42,225 nucleotides of DNA from Pseudomonadota bacterium (GTDB lineage: Bacteria; Pseudomonadota; Gammaproteobacteria; Burkholderiales; Burkholderiaceae_C), in the NCBI GenBank assembly GCA_021805825.1, contig JAJZEC010000034.1, positions 1-42,225 on the forward strand, given 5' to 3'. Below the pieces are notes generated by a model, which was given only the letters and a program-made list of their open reading frames with translations, was not told the origin of the DNA and searched no databases. Positions 24,113-31,541 of this stretch are shown here, piece after piece (position 1 is the first letter of the stretch; each line of letters opens with the position of its first letter). The translations under genes and the position numbers were made by a program.

Positions 24113-26245
24113 TTACGGGCTGCCGTTTCCGGCCGGGGTCATCGGTGGCTGCGGCGCCGGCGGTGGCGCATGCCCCGCGACCATTGCGCCGGGCGGCACG
24201 GCCGCTGGCGGCGGCAGCGCCACGGGCACGGGTTGCTGCGCGCCTTCGCGCGGGATGAAGCGGTCCGGGTCGGTGTGGTCGCCGGCGCGCGCGAAGGTCT
24301 CGCGCAGCAGCGCCTCGGCGCGGTCGGCCATGTCGTCCGGCGTCGATTGCCGCAGCGCGCCGATGGTCTGGATGCCCTGCTGCAGCAGCGGCAGCAGCGT
24401 GGCCCATGCCTGGCGGTCGGCCGTGGTGTTGGGCTTGCCCGAGCTGCCGGCGCGGATCGTCACGCCCACCAGCGCCGGCAGGTCGTCCACCGTCATCCCC
24501 TCCGGCCAGAACGCATCATCGCCCGCAATGGCACGCACGTCGCCGGCGTCCATCTGCAGCAGCGCCACCTCGGCGGTGTACTGCGCCAGCTCGCCCAGCG
24601 CGTCCTCCAGCACGTCGCGCATCGCGCCGGTGCGCGCGTGGAACCCGGTCTGCTGGATCTGCGCCTCGGTGGCGGTCTTGGCCGTCTGGATCGACTGCGA
24701 CAGCGCCTCCTGGATGCCCCAGATGCGCTCCATCTCACCCATGATGCTCTGCGTCTCGTACAGCATCGGGTCCAGCTGCGCGTAGGTCACGGGCGCGAAC
24801 AGCGTGCGGATGTCGGCTCCCGGCTGGATCGGATCCACGCCCACCATCTCCTGCGTCACGGCGCTTTCGACGCGGCGCGCGTCTTCCGGGCTCAGCAGTC
24901 CGCGGTTGAACACCGTCTTGGGCCGGGTACGCCGGCGATGCTCCGCAAACGCGCTGCGCACGCGGCTGTACTCGTCCTGCAGCTTGTGGCTGCGCCACAC
25001 CAGCGACTGCGGGTGCCGCTCGCCGTCGATCTCGCCGATCGCCAGCTGGAAGAACGGATAGAACCGCGTCGCCGCGTCCGGCGCATAGGGCCTGCGCACC
25101 CAGCGGTCGATGCCCTCGACCGCAGTCAGCACCGCGTTGGCGTCGCGGTCCCAGATTTCCTCGACGCGCACGTAGTCGAAGCCGTCGCCCCCCTGCGGCT
25201 GCGCCCCGCCGCCGCCCGTGGCCGATTCGTAGCCGTCGGCGTCCTCCGGCCGCACGTCGTCGGCATCCATCGCCGTGTCCTTGCCGTGCGCGGTCTGCGG
25301 CTTGCGCATGCGCCAGCGCGCCGCCTTCACCATGTCCTGCTGCGGCAGCCCGAACTGCGCCTGCGCGTCCTCCGCGCGCAGGAAGGCGCGGTGCGCGATC
25401 CACGGCGCGTCCAGGTACTCGGCCAGCAGCACGCCTGGCGCCACCTGCACGTCCTCGGCCTGCACCAGGTCGATCACGAAGCCGCGCGCGATGACACGCT
25501 CCACCCTGGTCTCCAGGCTGGCCAGCACGCGCTGGTACTCGGCCTGCTTCGCATCGCAGTCCGCCCGCCCGGGCTCATCCTGCAGCTGCTCGCGCAGCGC
25601 GGCCACGCGGCGGATGTTGTCCTGCAGGTCGGCGATCTGCTGCTGCGTGATCGGGTCCGGCGCCGTGCGTGTCTGCCAGGTGGCCTTGAGCCAGCCGGTG
25701 CCGATGGTCAGCGCGGAGCGCACCCAGCGCTTGGCGTGCCGCTTCATGCGGCCATCCCGCCACAGCCGCGACACGACAATGGCCAGCGTGTCAGCGAACG
25801 CCTTGTTGTCGCGCTGCCGCTGCTCGTAGCGGGCGCGCAGCCCCTCGAAGCGCGCGCGCACGGCCGCAGGGTCGGGTCCGGCACCGCCCGCCGCGTCCTC
25901 CGCCGTGTCGCGCAGCGCCTCCATGTCCGGCGGCTCGGCGCTGGGTGCCGTGGTCACGTCCACGTCGGGATCCTGCGCGTACAGGAACGCCACCAGGATG
26001 TCGATGAACGTGCCGATCAGGTTGGTGTCCACCTCGAAGCCGCTGTCGCCACGCGCATAGCGGCGGTCGCGCGCGTACTGCTTGCGCGCCTCGGCATCGA
26101 ACTTCCGCGCCTCCTCGATGCGGCGCAGCCACGCCTGCACGTCGGCCTTCTCGCGCTCGCGCGCGCGGCCGGCGTCATCCGGCGCGTTGGCCGCGGCGAT
26201 GCCGGCGTCCAGTGCCTGTTCCGGTGTCGCCCGGGTCGGGTCCAT
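24113..26245 (-). CDS. Portal protein
   Basis: A 710-residue protein, GAGGA before the ATG, 10 bases after the terminase stop. The start (TPEQALDAGIAAANAPDD) leads into a helical region, then the podoviral portal body: RRYARGDSGFEVDTNLIGTFIDILVAFLYAQDPDV near residue 55, HAKRWVRSALTIGTGWLKATWQTR near 175, FVIDLVQAEDVQVAPG, TRFYPFFQLAIGEIDGERHPQS and later SIMGEMERIWGIQEALSQSIQTAKTATEAQIQQTGF. Length fits P22-sized portals. It forms the dodecameric DNA channel at the head vertex and binds terminase, scaffold and adaptor, all encoded beside it. Confidence 0.86.
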   Translation of the reverse strand: MDPTRATPEQALDAGIAAANAPDDAGRAREREKADVQAWLRRIEEARKFDAEARKQYARDRRYARGDSGFEVDTNLIGTFIDILVAFLYAQDPDVDVTTAPSAEPPDMEALRDTAEDAAGGAGPDPAAVRARFEGLRARYEQRQRDNKAFADTLAIVVSRLWRDGRMKRHAKRWVRSALTIGTGWLKATWQTRTAPDPITQQQIADLQDNIRRVAALREQLQDEPGRADCDAKQAEYQRVLASLETRVERVIARGFVIDLVQAEDVQVAPGVLLAEYLDAPWIAHRAFLRAEDAQAQFGLPQQDMVKAARWRMRKPQTAHGKDTAMDADDVRPEDADGYESATGGGGAQPQGGDGFDYVRVEEIWDRDANAVLTAVEGIDRWVRRPYAPDAATRFYPFFQLAIGEIDGERHPQSLVWRSHKLQDEYSRVRSAFAEHRRRTRPKTVFNRGLLSPEDARRVESAVTQEMVGVDPIQPGADIRTLFAPVTYAQLDPMLYETQSIMGEMERIWGIQEALSQSIQTAKTATEAQIQQTGFHARTGAMRDVLEDALGELAQYTAEVALLQMDAGDVRAIAGDDAFWPEGMTVDDLPALVGVTIRAGSSGKPNTTADRQAWATLLPLLQQGIQTIGALRQSTPDDMADRAEALLRETFARAGDHTDPDRFIPREGAQQPVPVALPPPAAVPPGAMVAGHAPPPAPQPPMTPAGNGSP

Positions 26246-26255
26246 GATGCGGTCC

Positions 26256-27860
26256 TCAGCGGTAGTAGCGTTCGCGCGCGGCGCGGCCGGCCTCGTCGGG
26301 CTGCCGGTCGAACCACGCCTCGGTGAAGGGTTGCGGGGCGCGGTTGACCTTCGGCGCCGGCACCCGCGCGTTGCTCAGGCGGTCCAGCGCGCGGCCGATC
26401 AGGCCGCACACGTCCACCGCGTCATCCGGCGCACCCGGCGTCGGGAATGCCACCAGCTGCTCGAGCAGACGCTGCGCCCACGCCATGCCCCGCGGCAGGT
26501 GCACGCGGCCGGCCTCGCAGTACGCACGGAACGACTGCGCGCGTGCGGTCTTGTCGCCCACGGCCGGCAGCAGCTCGCGCGCGCAGCGCACCCGCCGCTC
26601 GGCCATCGCGCGCTCGATCGCCGGACCGATGGATGCCTCGATCACGCCGCGCTCGCCGTACCACACCAGTGCCGGCCCGTGCTGGTCCAGCAGCGCCAGC
26701 GCGGCGCGGATGCTGGTGTCGGTCGCCTCGCGTCCGCTCCACCAGTCCAGCGCCCACAGATCGCCCTCCACACACACACCCCATACGCCGTGCTCGGTCC
26801 AGTCGCCGGCCCCGGCGGTCACGGCGAAGTCGCTGGCCATGTAGCGCGACAGGTGCGCGGGCAGCTCGTCCGCGCCGTACCAGCGGATCCACTCGCGGCG
26901 GAACAGCGTGCCGGATGCCACCACCGGCGTCTGCTGGTACAGCGCCTGCCAGGTGCGGCGCGCGGCCGGCGCCGGGCTGTCCTCCACCAGCCGCCAGTGC
27001 GCAGCGTCGAACCACTCCGGCCACAGGTATTCGCCAGGCCTGCGCCCCACCGGGTCATCCTCGCGGTCGGCGCGCGCGGGGATGCGCAGCACCTCCCACA
27101 CCATGCCGTCGCGGCAGCGCACCGGCCCACTGCGCCCGTCGTAGTCCTCCGGCAGGATCATCCCGGCCAGGTCGTGGACGGCCCAGCGGGTCATCATCAG
27201 CACCGTCCAGCCGCCCGGCACCAGCCGCGTCTGCAGGTCGTCCTGGTAGGCGTCCAGCGTCTTGAGGCGCACCGCCTCGGACTCGGCCTCCTCCCGGCCC
27301 GCCACCGGGTCGTCGATCACCAGCCCGTCGGCGCGGTTGCCCGTGATGCCGGCGAGGATGCCGGCCGCCATCAGCTCGCTGCCGCTGGTCAGTGCCCAGG
27401 CTTCGACCGCCGACTGGTCCTTGGGCAGATCCGCGCCGAAGATCCCGCGGTACACCGGGCTGCGGCAGATCTGCCGCGCGCGCCGGCTCTGCTTTGCCGC
27501 GATCTGCGTGGCGTAGCTGGCCAGGATCACGCGCGCGCCGGGCCGCGCGCCCATGAACCACGTCGGTGCCACCACGCTGGCATAGCTCGACTTGGCCGAA
27601 CCGGGCGGCGCGAAGATCATCAGCCGCCCGTAGCGCGTCGTCATGCAGCGCTGCAGCGCGCGCAGGATCACGCGATGGTGCAGCGCCAGCGGGCTCTCGA
27701 CCGGCGCGAACATCCAGGCATCCGGGTCGGCGCTCACCGGGCGCCCGGGCACATCCACCGCCTGCGCATAGTCCTCCAGGCTCACCCGCGCACGCCGCCG
27801 GCGCAGCAGCTCGGCCGCCGCGCGCCCGCCGTCCGCCGCGCGCGCCGCCACGGCGCTCAT
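26256..27860 (-). CDS. terL: Terminase large subunit
   Basis: A 534-residue DNA-packaging motor. ATPase domain: Walker A FAPPGSAKSS near residue 83, an IxASYATQIAAKQSRRARQI helix, Walker B DGLVIDDPV near 178, and coupling motif LMMTRW near 222. The RNase H-like nuclease follows, with first acid in MASDFAVTAGAGDW near 342 and last acids in PDDAVDVCGL near 482. Length and motifs are those of complete podoviral TerL proteins. The ATG overlaps the small terminase stop by 4 bases. It translocates and cuts DNA at the portal. Confidence 0.92.
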   Translation of the reverse strand: MSAVAARAADGGRAAAELLRRRRARVSLEDYAQAVDVPGRPVSADPDAWMFAPVESPLALHHRVILRALQRCMTTRYGRLMIFAPPGSAKSSYASVVAPTWFMGARPGARVILASYATQIAAKQSRRARQICRSPVYRGIFGADLPKDQSAVEAWALTSGSELMAAGILAGITGNRADGLVIDDPVAGREEAESEAVRLKTLDAYQDDLQTRLVPGGWTVLMMTRWAVHDLAGMILPEDYDGRSGPVRCRDGMVWEVLRIPARADREDDPVGRRPGEYLWPEWFDAAHWRLVEDSPAPAARRTWQALYQQTPVVASGTLFRREWIRWYGADELPAHLSRYMASDFAVTAGAGDWTEHGVWGVCVEGDLWALDWWSGREATDTSIRAALALLDQHGPALVWYGERGVIEASIGPAIERAMAERRVRCARELLPAVGDKTARAQSFRAYCEAGRVHLPRGMAWAQRLLEQLVAFPTPGAPDDAVDVCGLIGRALDRLSNARVPAPKVNRAPQPFTEAWFDRQPDEAGRAARERYYR

Positions 27861-28216
27861 GGCCTCGCCTTGGCCCCGGCCAGTGCCAGTGCCAGCAGCT
27901 GCTCATCGGTCAGCTCGTGCAGGCTGCGCGTCTCGATCGGGCCGCCGCCCTCGCCGCTGATCGGCTGCGTCGGCCTGCCCCAGCCGCGGTCCAGCAGCAG
28001 CTCGGCCGCGCGTGCCCGTGCGGCCGCGGGCTCGTCCCCGTCGCGCATGATGCCGGCCAGCGCCGCGATCGCATCCTCGGTGTGCGTGCGCGCCAGTTCG
28101 CGCACGTGGCCGAGGTCCGCGCGCCTGCCCGAGGGGTTGCCGCTCTGGCCCTTGCGGAACGGCCGCCCCGGGCCTCGCCCGCGCGGCCTCGCTGTGGGTG
28201 TCCTGGCATCCGTCAT
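27857..28216 (-). CDS. terS: Putative terminase small subunit
   Basis: A 119-residue protein with the start put at the ATG at 28216; a GTG 7 codons upstream is possible. The basic N-terminus contains FRKGQSGNPSGRR, the signature of the DUF5681 family often found next to TerL. Helices follow (HVRELARTHTEDAIAALAGIMRDGDEPAAARARAAELLLDRGWGR). It overlaps TerL by 4 bases. It should recognise phage DNA and start packaging. A copy of the late element lies 26 bases before its start. Confidence 0.78.
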   Translation of the reverse strand: MTDARTPTARPRGRGPGRPFRKGQSGNPSGRRADLGHVRELARTHTEDAIAALAGIMRDGDEPAAARARAAELLLDRGWGRPTQPISGEGGGPIETRSLHELTDEQLLALALAGAKARP

Positions 28217-28239
28217 GGTGCCCAGCGTGGCAGGCACGG

Positions 28240-28258
28240 GCGCTGGATCAAGCCACGC
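28240..28258 (-). promoter_or_regulatory. Repeated late element, copy 3 (before terminase genes)
   Basis: GCGTGGCTTGATCCAGCGC on the minus strand, identical over 19 bases to 5864..5882. It overlaps the stop of the previous gene (TGA inside the motif) and sits 26 bases before the small terminase ATG, at the border between early replication genes and late morphogenesis genes. It is proposed as a late-gene control site. Confidence 0.5.
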
Positions 28259-28607
28259 GGCTGATGCTGGCGAACTCCGCCGTCAAGTCTTCCGCCACAC
28301 GGGCCTCGACCAGGCCGCTGCGCGCACGGGTATACACCCCTACCAGCAGGTCGATGCGCGAACGCAGCAGGCCTGGCAGCGCGCTGTGCCCATCCCCCAG
28401 CACGTACACGCCGATGCGGCCGCAGCCATCCACCGGCGCCGCGAACACATAGGCCCGTGCATCGCACGTGCGCAGCAGCCAGCCCATGCGCCGCGCGACG
28501 GCTGCGGCCGCGATCGCCGCGCCGGCCGCGGATCGCTCCACCGTGGCAACGGGTGCGACGTCACGCGTACGGCGATGGGCGTGGCGGTTGTAGGTGTGCG
28601 CGGTCAT
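28248..28607 (-). CDS. Hypothetical early protein
   Basis: A 119-residue protein. Its ATG overlaps the RusA stop by 4 bases, so it is part of the early leftward operon. A basic N-terminus (HTYNRHAHRRTRD) is followed by an Ala-rich helix (AAGAAIAAAAVARRMGWLLRTCDARAYVFAAP). Then comes a small beta region (GRIGVYVLGDGHSALPG) and helices. No family is recognised. As the last gene before terminase it occupies the place where late-gene activators are often encoded, but I see no helix-turn-helix or zinc motif. Confidence 0.6.
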   Translation of the reverse strand: MTAHTYNRHAHRRTRDVAPVATVERSAAGAAIAAAAVARRMGWLLRTCDARAYVFAAPVDGCGRIGVYVLGDGHSALPGLLRSRIDLLVGVYTRARSGLVEARVAEDLTAEFASISRVA

Positions 28608-29047
28608 GCCCCGTCCTCCATCATCGCGACATGGATCACGGCACCCACGAAATCCACGCTGCCGGGGCTATCGAAGGCGTACACCTTGGCCAGACGGGTG
28701 AACTCCACCACGCGCGCATCGTCGGCGATCAGCCCCGCATCCGTGAGCGCGTCCATGGTGGACCGCAGCAGCTTGTCCAGGTCCGGCTTGCGGTCGGGAT
28801 GCCTGCGCGACTTTGGCGCGCTGGCCGGCCGCGGCAGCGCGAACACCATCCGTACCGACAGCGGCCCGTCCAGCGGCCGCGTGATGCGCTGCGCGCACAT
28901 GGTTCCGATCGCGGCCCACTTCACCGCTTCGCGCCATGGCGCCACGCGCTTGCTCGACTCGACCATCACGCCGTGGCCCACGTGGCGCTTGCTGCCCTGC
29001 GGCGCCGGCAGGCCATGCACGTGGAAGTAGCACTCGCGCGCGCTCAT
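28604..29047 (-). CDS. rusA: Holliday junction resolvase RusA-like
   Basis: A 147-residue protein with the RusA pattern. The N-terminal strand FHVHGLPAPQGSKRH is followed by VRMVFALPRPASAPK and the metal-binding signature KPDLDKLLRSTMDALTDAGLIADDARV, containing the conserved Asp residues. RusA dimers cut four-way DNA junctions, resolving replication and recombination intermediates before packaging. Length is slightly above E. coli RusA (120). It is encoded directly after the replication loader, 4 bases downstream of it, as in many lambdoid phages. Confidence 0.88.
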   Translation of the reverse strand: MSARECYFHVHGLPAPQGSKRHVGHGVMVESSKRVAPWREAVKWAAIGTMCAQRITRPLDGPLSVRMVFALPRPASAPKSRRHPDRKPDLDKLLRSTMDALTDAGLIADDARVVEFTRLAKVYAFDSPGSVDFVGAVIHVAMMEDGA

Positions 29048-29051
29048 GCCG

Positions 29052-29591
29052 CTACCCCCGCAGTTCCGCCTCGATCCGCGCCAGATGCGCGCGCGCCTGC
29101 TCGGCCGTCGCGGGCGGCTTGCACTCTGGCTGCTGCTGGCTGATCGCAGCCAGTGGTTCGTCCGGCAGCGGCTCGCCGCGCATCACCGCCTCGCGGGTCA
29201 GCTCGTAGGCCTCGCGCAGCATGCGGTCGGCGCGGTCGGCGTCGGCGCGCTGGTAGGCCCATCCGTCCAGCCGCGACCACACCGCGCGGGTGAACGCGCT
29301 CACTGCCGGCGCACCGGGCCGCACTTCGGCGCGCACTACTGCCAGCGCCGGGATGCCGAGCGCCAGCGCGCGGAACTCCGGCAGCGTCGGCGGCCACGGC
29401 TCGCCGCTCGCCAGACAGCGGTCGATGCCCTCGCCGATCTGCACCGGCGTCAGCCCAGCGAGCCCGCGCGCCCAGGTGTCGCCGGCCACGGTCAGCGTGC
29501 CCTCGCGTTCGGGCGCCTCGCCGTAGGCGCTGGCCCAGCGGTGGCCGTAGATCGCGGCCATGCGCTCCCACAGGCGGCGCAGCCAGCGCAC
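29052..29591 (-). CDS. Replication protein P-like (helicase loader)
   Basis: A 179-residue protein. I chose the GTG at 29591, one base after the stop of the DUF1376 gene; the frame upstream is Ser/Ala-rich noise. The start VRWLRRLWERMAAIYGHRWASAYG and the block TWARGLAGLTPVQIGEGIDRCLASGEPWPPTLPEFRAL are typical of phage replication protein P-type factors, which bring the host replicative helicase to the phage origin. A helical tail with FTRAVWSRLDGWAYQRADADRADRMLREAYELT follows. Pairing with the upstream O-type gene supports the call. Confidence 0.72.
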   Translation of the reverse strand: MRWLRRLWERMAAIYGHRWASAYGEAPEREGTLTVAGDTWARGLAGLTPVQIGEGIDRCLASGEPWPPTLPEFRALALGIPALAVVRAEVRPGAPAVSAFTRAVWSRLDGWAYQRADADRADRMLREAYELTREAVMRGEPLPDEPLAAISQQQPECKPPATAEQARAHLARIEAELRG

Positions 29592-29592
29592 A

Positions 29593-30618
29593 TCAGGCCG
29601 GGAGTCGCTGCAGGGCGGGATGCTCGATGACGTTGCCGGCACGGTGCTCGCGGTCGTCGTCGCGCTCGTCGGCTTCGCGGTTGATGCGCTCGACGCGCTC
29701 GCACAGGCTCTCGCGGCGGCCGCCGCTGCGTGCAGGGGTCTGCTCATGGTCACGGTCTCGGGTGAGGGGAAACAGCCCGCGCCAGCCGCGCAGGGCGGAT
29801 TGCTCGAGCACGGCGCCGGGGTCGTTGCCGGCGTCGCGCAGCCTGGCCAGCGCGGCGATCGCCAGCGTCCTGGCCTTGGGCGTCAGCGGTGCGCGGATGG
29901 CGCGGCGCGCCTCGATCCACGCCGCCCACGCCGCGCCGGGGATCCACTCGGGCAGCACGTTGCCGGCGTCACGTGGCGGTGCCGTGGCGCGCCGTGGTGT
30001 CTTGGCCTGCGGCGGGTCGGCGGGTGGCGGGTCGGCGGCCTGCGGTGGCTCCGCCGGCGGGTCAGCGGACGGCGAGGGTGGCTGTGCATCCAGCGCGGCC
30101 CACGGGTTGGCAGGCGGCACTGCCGGCCTGGGTGGCGCTGCGTCCGCTGCCGGAACCCCACCCGCGGCAGCGGGGGGGTGGAGTTCCCGAAGGGAACGAG
30201 GGGGGGTTATGGTGTCTGGTGTCTGGTGAGCTTTTCGCTGGGTTTCTGATTTGGAACCCGGCGAAAACCCACCGGGTTCTTGCTTGGTTCCATTTGGGTT
30301 ATTCCGTGGGCGCCCACCGCGGCGGCCGTTCTCCCGTGCCGCGTTGATCCTGGTTTGGGCCTTGCCAATCTCTGCGTCTGCACGTGCGTTCGTCCAGCCG
30401 CCATCGACAAGCCGGAAAAACTCGGCGAGCACCGCATCGACGGCGGCGCGCTCCAGCTTCGAAAGCGCGCGTGCGATGCGGTAGACCTGCGCGGCCGGGA
30501 TGGGCGCCTCGGTCGCGTAGTAGCGGTCCAGCAGCAGCCCATAGGCGCCGTGCTCGAGCATGCTCAAGTGCCCTGTGTCGCGCGCGTAGTCGCCCAGGTG
30601 GCGCTCGTAGTAGTTCAT
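29593..30618 (-). CDS. DUF1376 (YdaU-type) phage replication protein, O-like
   Basis: A 341-residue protein; the ATG at 30618 overlaps the previous stop (ATGA). The N-terminal DUF1376 domain (residues 1-~95) shows NYYERHLGDYARDTGHLSMLEHGAYGLLLDRYYATEAPIP, a winged-helix-type DNA-binding region. A basic stretch (ARENGRRGGRPRNNPNGTKQ) and a very long Pro/Ala/Asp linker (~150-230) follow. The C-terminal helical domain (PEWIPGAAWAAWIEARRAI ... LEQSALRGWRGLFPL) is typical of prophage replication initiators. It should bind the phage origin, possibly within its own gene (not identified), and work with the P-like protein next to it. Confidence 0.8.
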   Translation of the reverse strand: MNYYERHLGDYARDTGHLSMLEHGAYGLLLDRYYATEAPIPAAQVYRIARALSKLERAAVDAVLAEFFRLVDGGWTNARADAEIGKAQTRINAARENGRRGGRPRNNPNGTKQEPGGFSPGSKSETQRKAHQTPDTITPPRSLRELHPPAAAGGVPAADAAPPRPAVPPANPWAALDAQPPSPSADPPAEPPQAADPPPADPPQAKTPRRATAPPRDAGNVLPEWIPGAAWAAWIEARRAIRAPLTPKARTLAIAALARLRDAGNDPGAVLEQSALRGWRGLFPLTRDRDHEQTPARSGGRRESLCERVERINREADERDDDREHRAGNVIEHPALQRLPA

Positions 30619-30959
30619 CGGGCGCCCCCCGGCATCCAGGTCAGCGCCAGCCGCCCCGTCACCGTGCAGCAGCGCAGCGCGGCGCGGCACACATGCCCTG
30701 CCCGCTCGATCTCCGGCAGGCGCCGCGCCAGCATGTAGCGGTCCAGCCGCGTCAGCATCGCCAGCTCGAAGCTGGTGTGGCCCGGAAACGCGCGCACCGC
30801 AGCGGCGGCGTGGTCCTGCTGCGCCAGGCGGCGGCCGCTGCGCGCCATGTGCGCCGCCGCGGCGCGCGAGCTTGCAGGATCGGTGCGACGCGCGGCTGGC
30901 GCGTCACGGTTGCCGCGCTGGAGCGCTCCGCAACCGGCCGGGATCGCGTTGGCCATCAT
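30615..30959 (-). CDS. Hypothetical early protein
   Basis: A 114-residue protein; the ATG at 30959 has GGAGG upstream and overlaps the previous stop. It is Ala/Arg-rich and has six cysteines or so spread out rather than in a metal-binding pattern (GCGALQ, GHVCRAALRCCTV). The central helix-rich part reads FPGHTSFELAMLTRLDRYMLARRLPEIERAGH. No family is recognised. It is tightly coupled within the early operon between a small DNA-binding-type protein and the replication initiator, so an early regulatory or replication role is likely. Confidence 0.55.
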   Translation of the reverse strand: MMANAIPAGCGALQRGNRDAPAARRTDPASSRAAAAHMARSGRRLAQQDHAAAAVRAFPGHTSFELAMLTRLDRYMLARRLPEIERAGHVCRAALRCCTVTGRLALTWMPGGAR

Positions 30960-31183
30960 TCCCCGTTCCTCCCTTGTGCGCCGCCCGCCGTCCACTCCAG
31001 TCCCTCGGTGGCCAGCAGGCGCGGCAGTAGGCTGGCCGTCCGCATTTCCATGGCAGCCCAGCGATGCAGCACGTCACGGACGATTTCCGAGTAGTCGAGG
31101 CCAGTCGCGCGGGCGCGCGCCTGCAGCACACACCAGGTTTCGGGTGTCACCTTCGCGCGCAGGTCCTTGAGCGGCAGCGACAT
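30956..31183 (-). CDS. Small protein, possible ribbon-helix-helix-type regulator
   Basis: A 75-residue protein. The first 45 residues, LKDLRAKVTPETWCVLQARARATGLDYSEIVRDVLHRWAA, have the strand-helix-turn-helix spacing of Arc/MetJ-type ribbon-helix-helix proteins: V-x-P-E-x-W then A-x-x-x-G-x-x-x-S-E-I-x-R-D-x-L. The tail is not conserved-looking. It is the second gene of the leftward operon, 3 bases after the Cro-like gene. A role as a DNA-binding early regulator is inferred from the fold pattern only. Confidence 0.62.
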   Translation of the reverse strand: MSLPLKDLRAKVTPETWCVLQARARATGLDYSEIVRDVLHRWAAMEMRTASLLPRLLATEGLEWTAGGAQGRNGE

Positions 31184-31186
31184 GGC

Positions 31187-31453
31187 TCAGGCGGCCTCGC
31201 GCTGTCCCGGGAGACGCACGCGGTAGCCCAGCACCCTGCCCCGCGCGTCGCGCTCCCAGATCACGTCGGGGCGCATTTCCTCGCAGAGGACGGCTCCGCC
31301 CGTGGCGGCCTCGATCGCCGGGCAGCGGCCCAGCGGCACACGGCGTCCGCGCCAGCCGGAGGCCATCTGCCACAGGTAATCGGGCGATGTGTCGAGCGCT
31401 TCCGCGAGCGCGCGCCGGCGGCCTTGGTCGGAGATGAATTCGATGAGCGTCAT
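31187..31453 (-). CDS. Cro/YdaS-like transcriptional regulator
   Basis: An 88-residue protein with a short HTH domain: TLIEFISDQGRRRALAEALDTSPDYLWQMASGWRGRR, in the style of the YdaS family (helix, RRRALAxAL, SPxYLWQMASG). VPLGRCPAIEAATGGAVLCEEMRPDVIWERD follows, the conserved end of YdaS-type proteins that reads as a Cro-like dimer arm. It is transcribed divergently from cI. The promoter TAGCAT ends 10 bases before the ATG, leaving a leader of only a few bases. It should bind the CTAG operators between itself and cI and favour lytic growth. Confidence 0.82.
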   Translation of the reverse strand: MTLIEFISDQGRRRALAEALDTSPDYLWQMASGWRGRRVPLGRCPAIEAATGGAVLCEEMRPDVIWERDARGRVLGYRVRLPGQREAA

Positions 31454-31463
31454 GACGCGCAAC

Positions 31464-31492
31464 ATGCTAGACACGTCTAGCAATAGTGTCAA
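31464..31492 (-). promoter_or_regulatory. Early leftward (cro) promoter
   Basis: On the minus strand TTGACA (31492..31487), exactly 17 bases, then TAGCAT (31469..31464). The -35 box is a perfect consensus. The predicted transcript starts about 3-4 bases before the Cro-like ATG at 31453. The spacer and -10 box are covered by the operator palindrome 31466..31481. Confidence 0.78.
31466..31481. promoter_or_regulatory. Operator palindrome over the cro promoter
   Basis: GCTAGAC, AC, GTCTAGC: a perfect 7-2-7 inverted repeat whose two CTAG cores are 10 bp apart, one helical turn. It covers the -10 region of the leftward promoter. The likely ligand is CI or the YdaS/Cro-like protein. Confidence 0.75.
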
Positions 31493-31515
31493 GCGTACAG
31501 CTAGCGCGACGGCTG

Positions 31516-31530
31516 CTAGCGCCGCGCTAG
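31516..31530. promoter_or_regulatory. Operator palindrome next to cI
   Basis: CTAGCGC, C, GCGCTAG: a perfect 7-1-7 inverted repeat with CTAG cores 11 bp apart, 11 bases before the cI ATG. A further GCTAGC lies at 31500..31505. The possible cI -10 box TAGACT (31528..31533) overlaps its right half, which would let CI or Cro control cI itself. Confidence 0.65.
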
Positions 31531-31541
31531 ACTGCGGACCC

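Noticed and set aside
22880-26326. An 1148-codon plus-strand frame over scaffold, portal and part of terminase
   Set aside because: Arg/His/Leu-rich antisense translation without motifs; it crosses three well-supported genes.
28216-28607. A sigma-54 promoter (GG-N10-GC) at the late element
   Set aside because: The element lacks the required GG/GC spacing and has no enhancer-like repeats.
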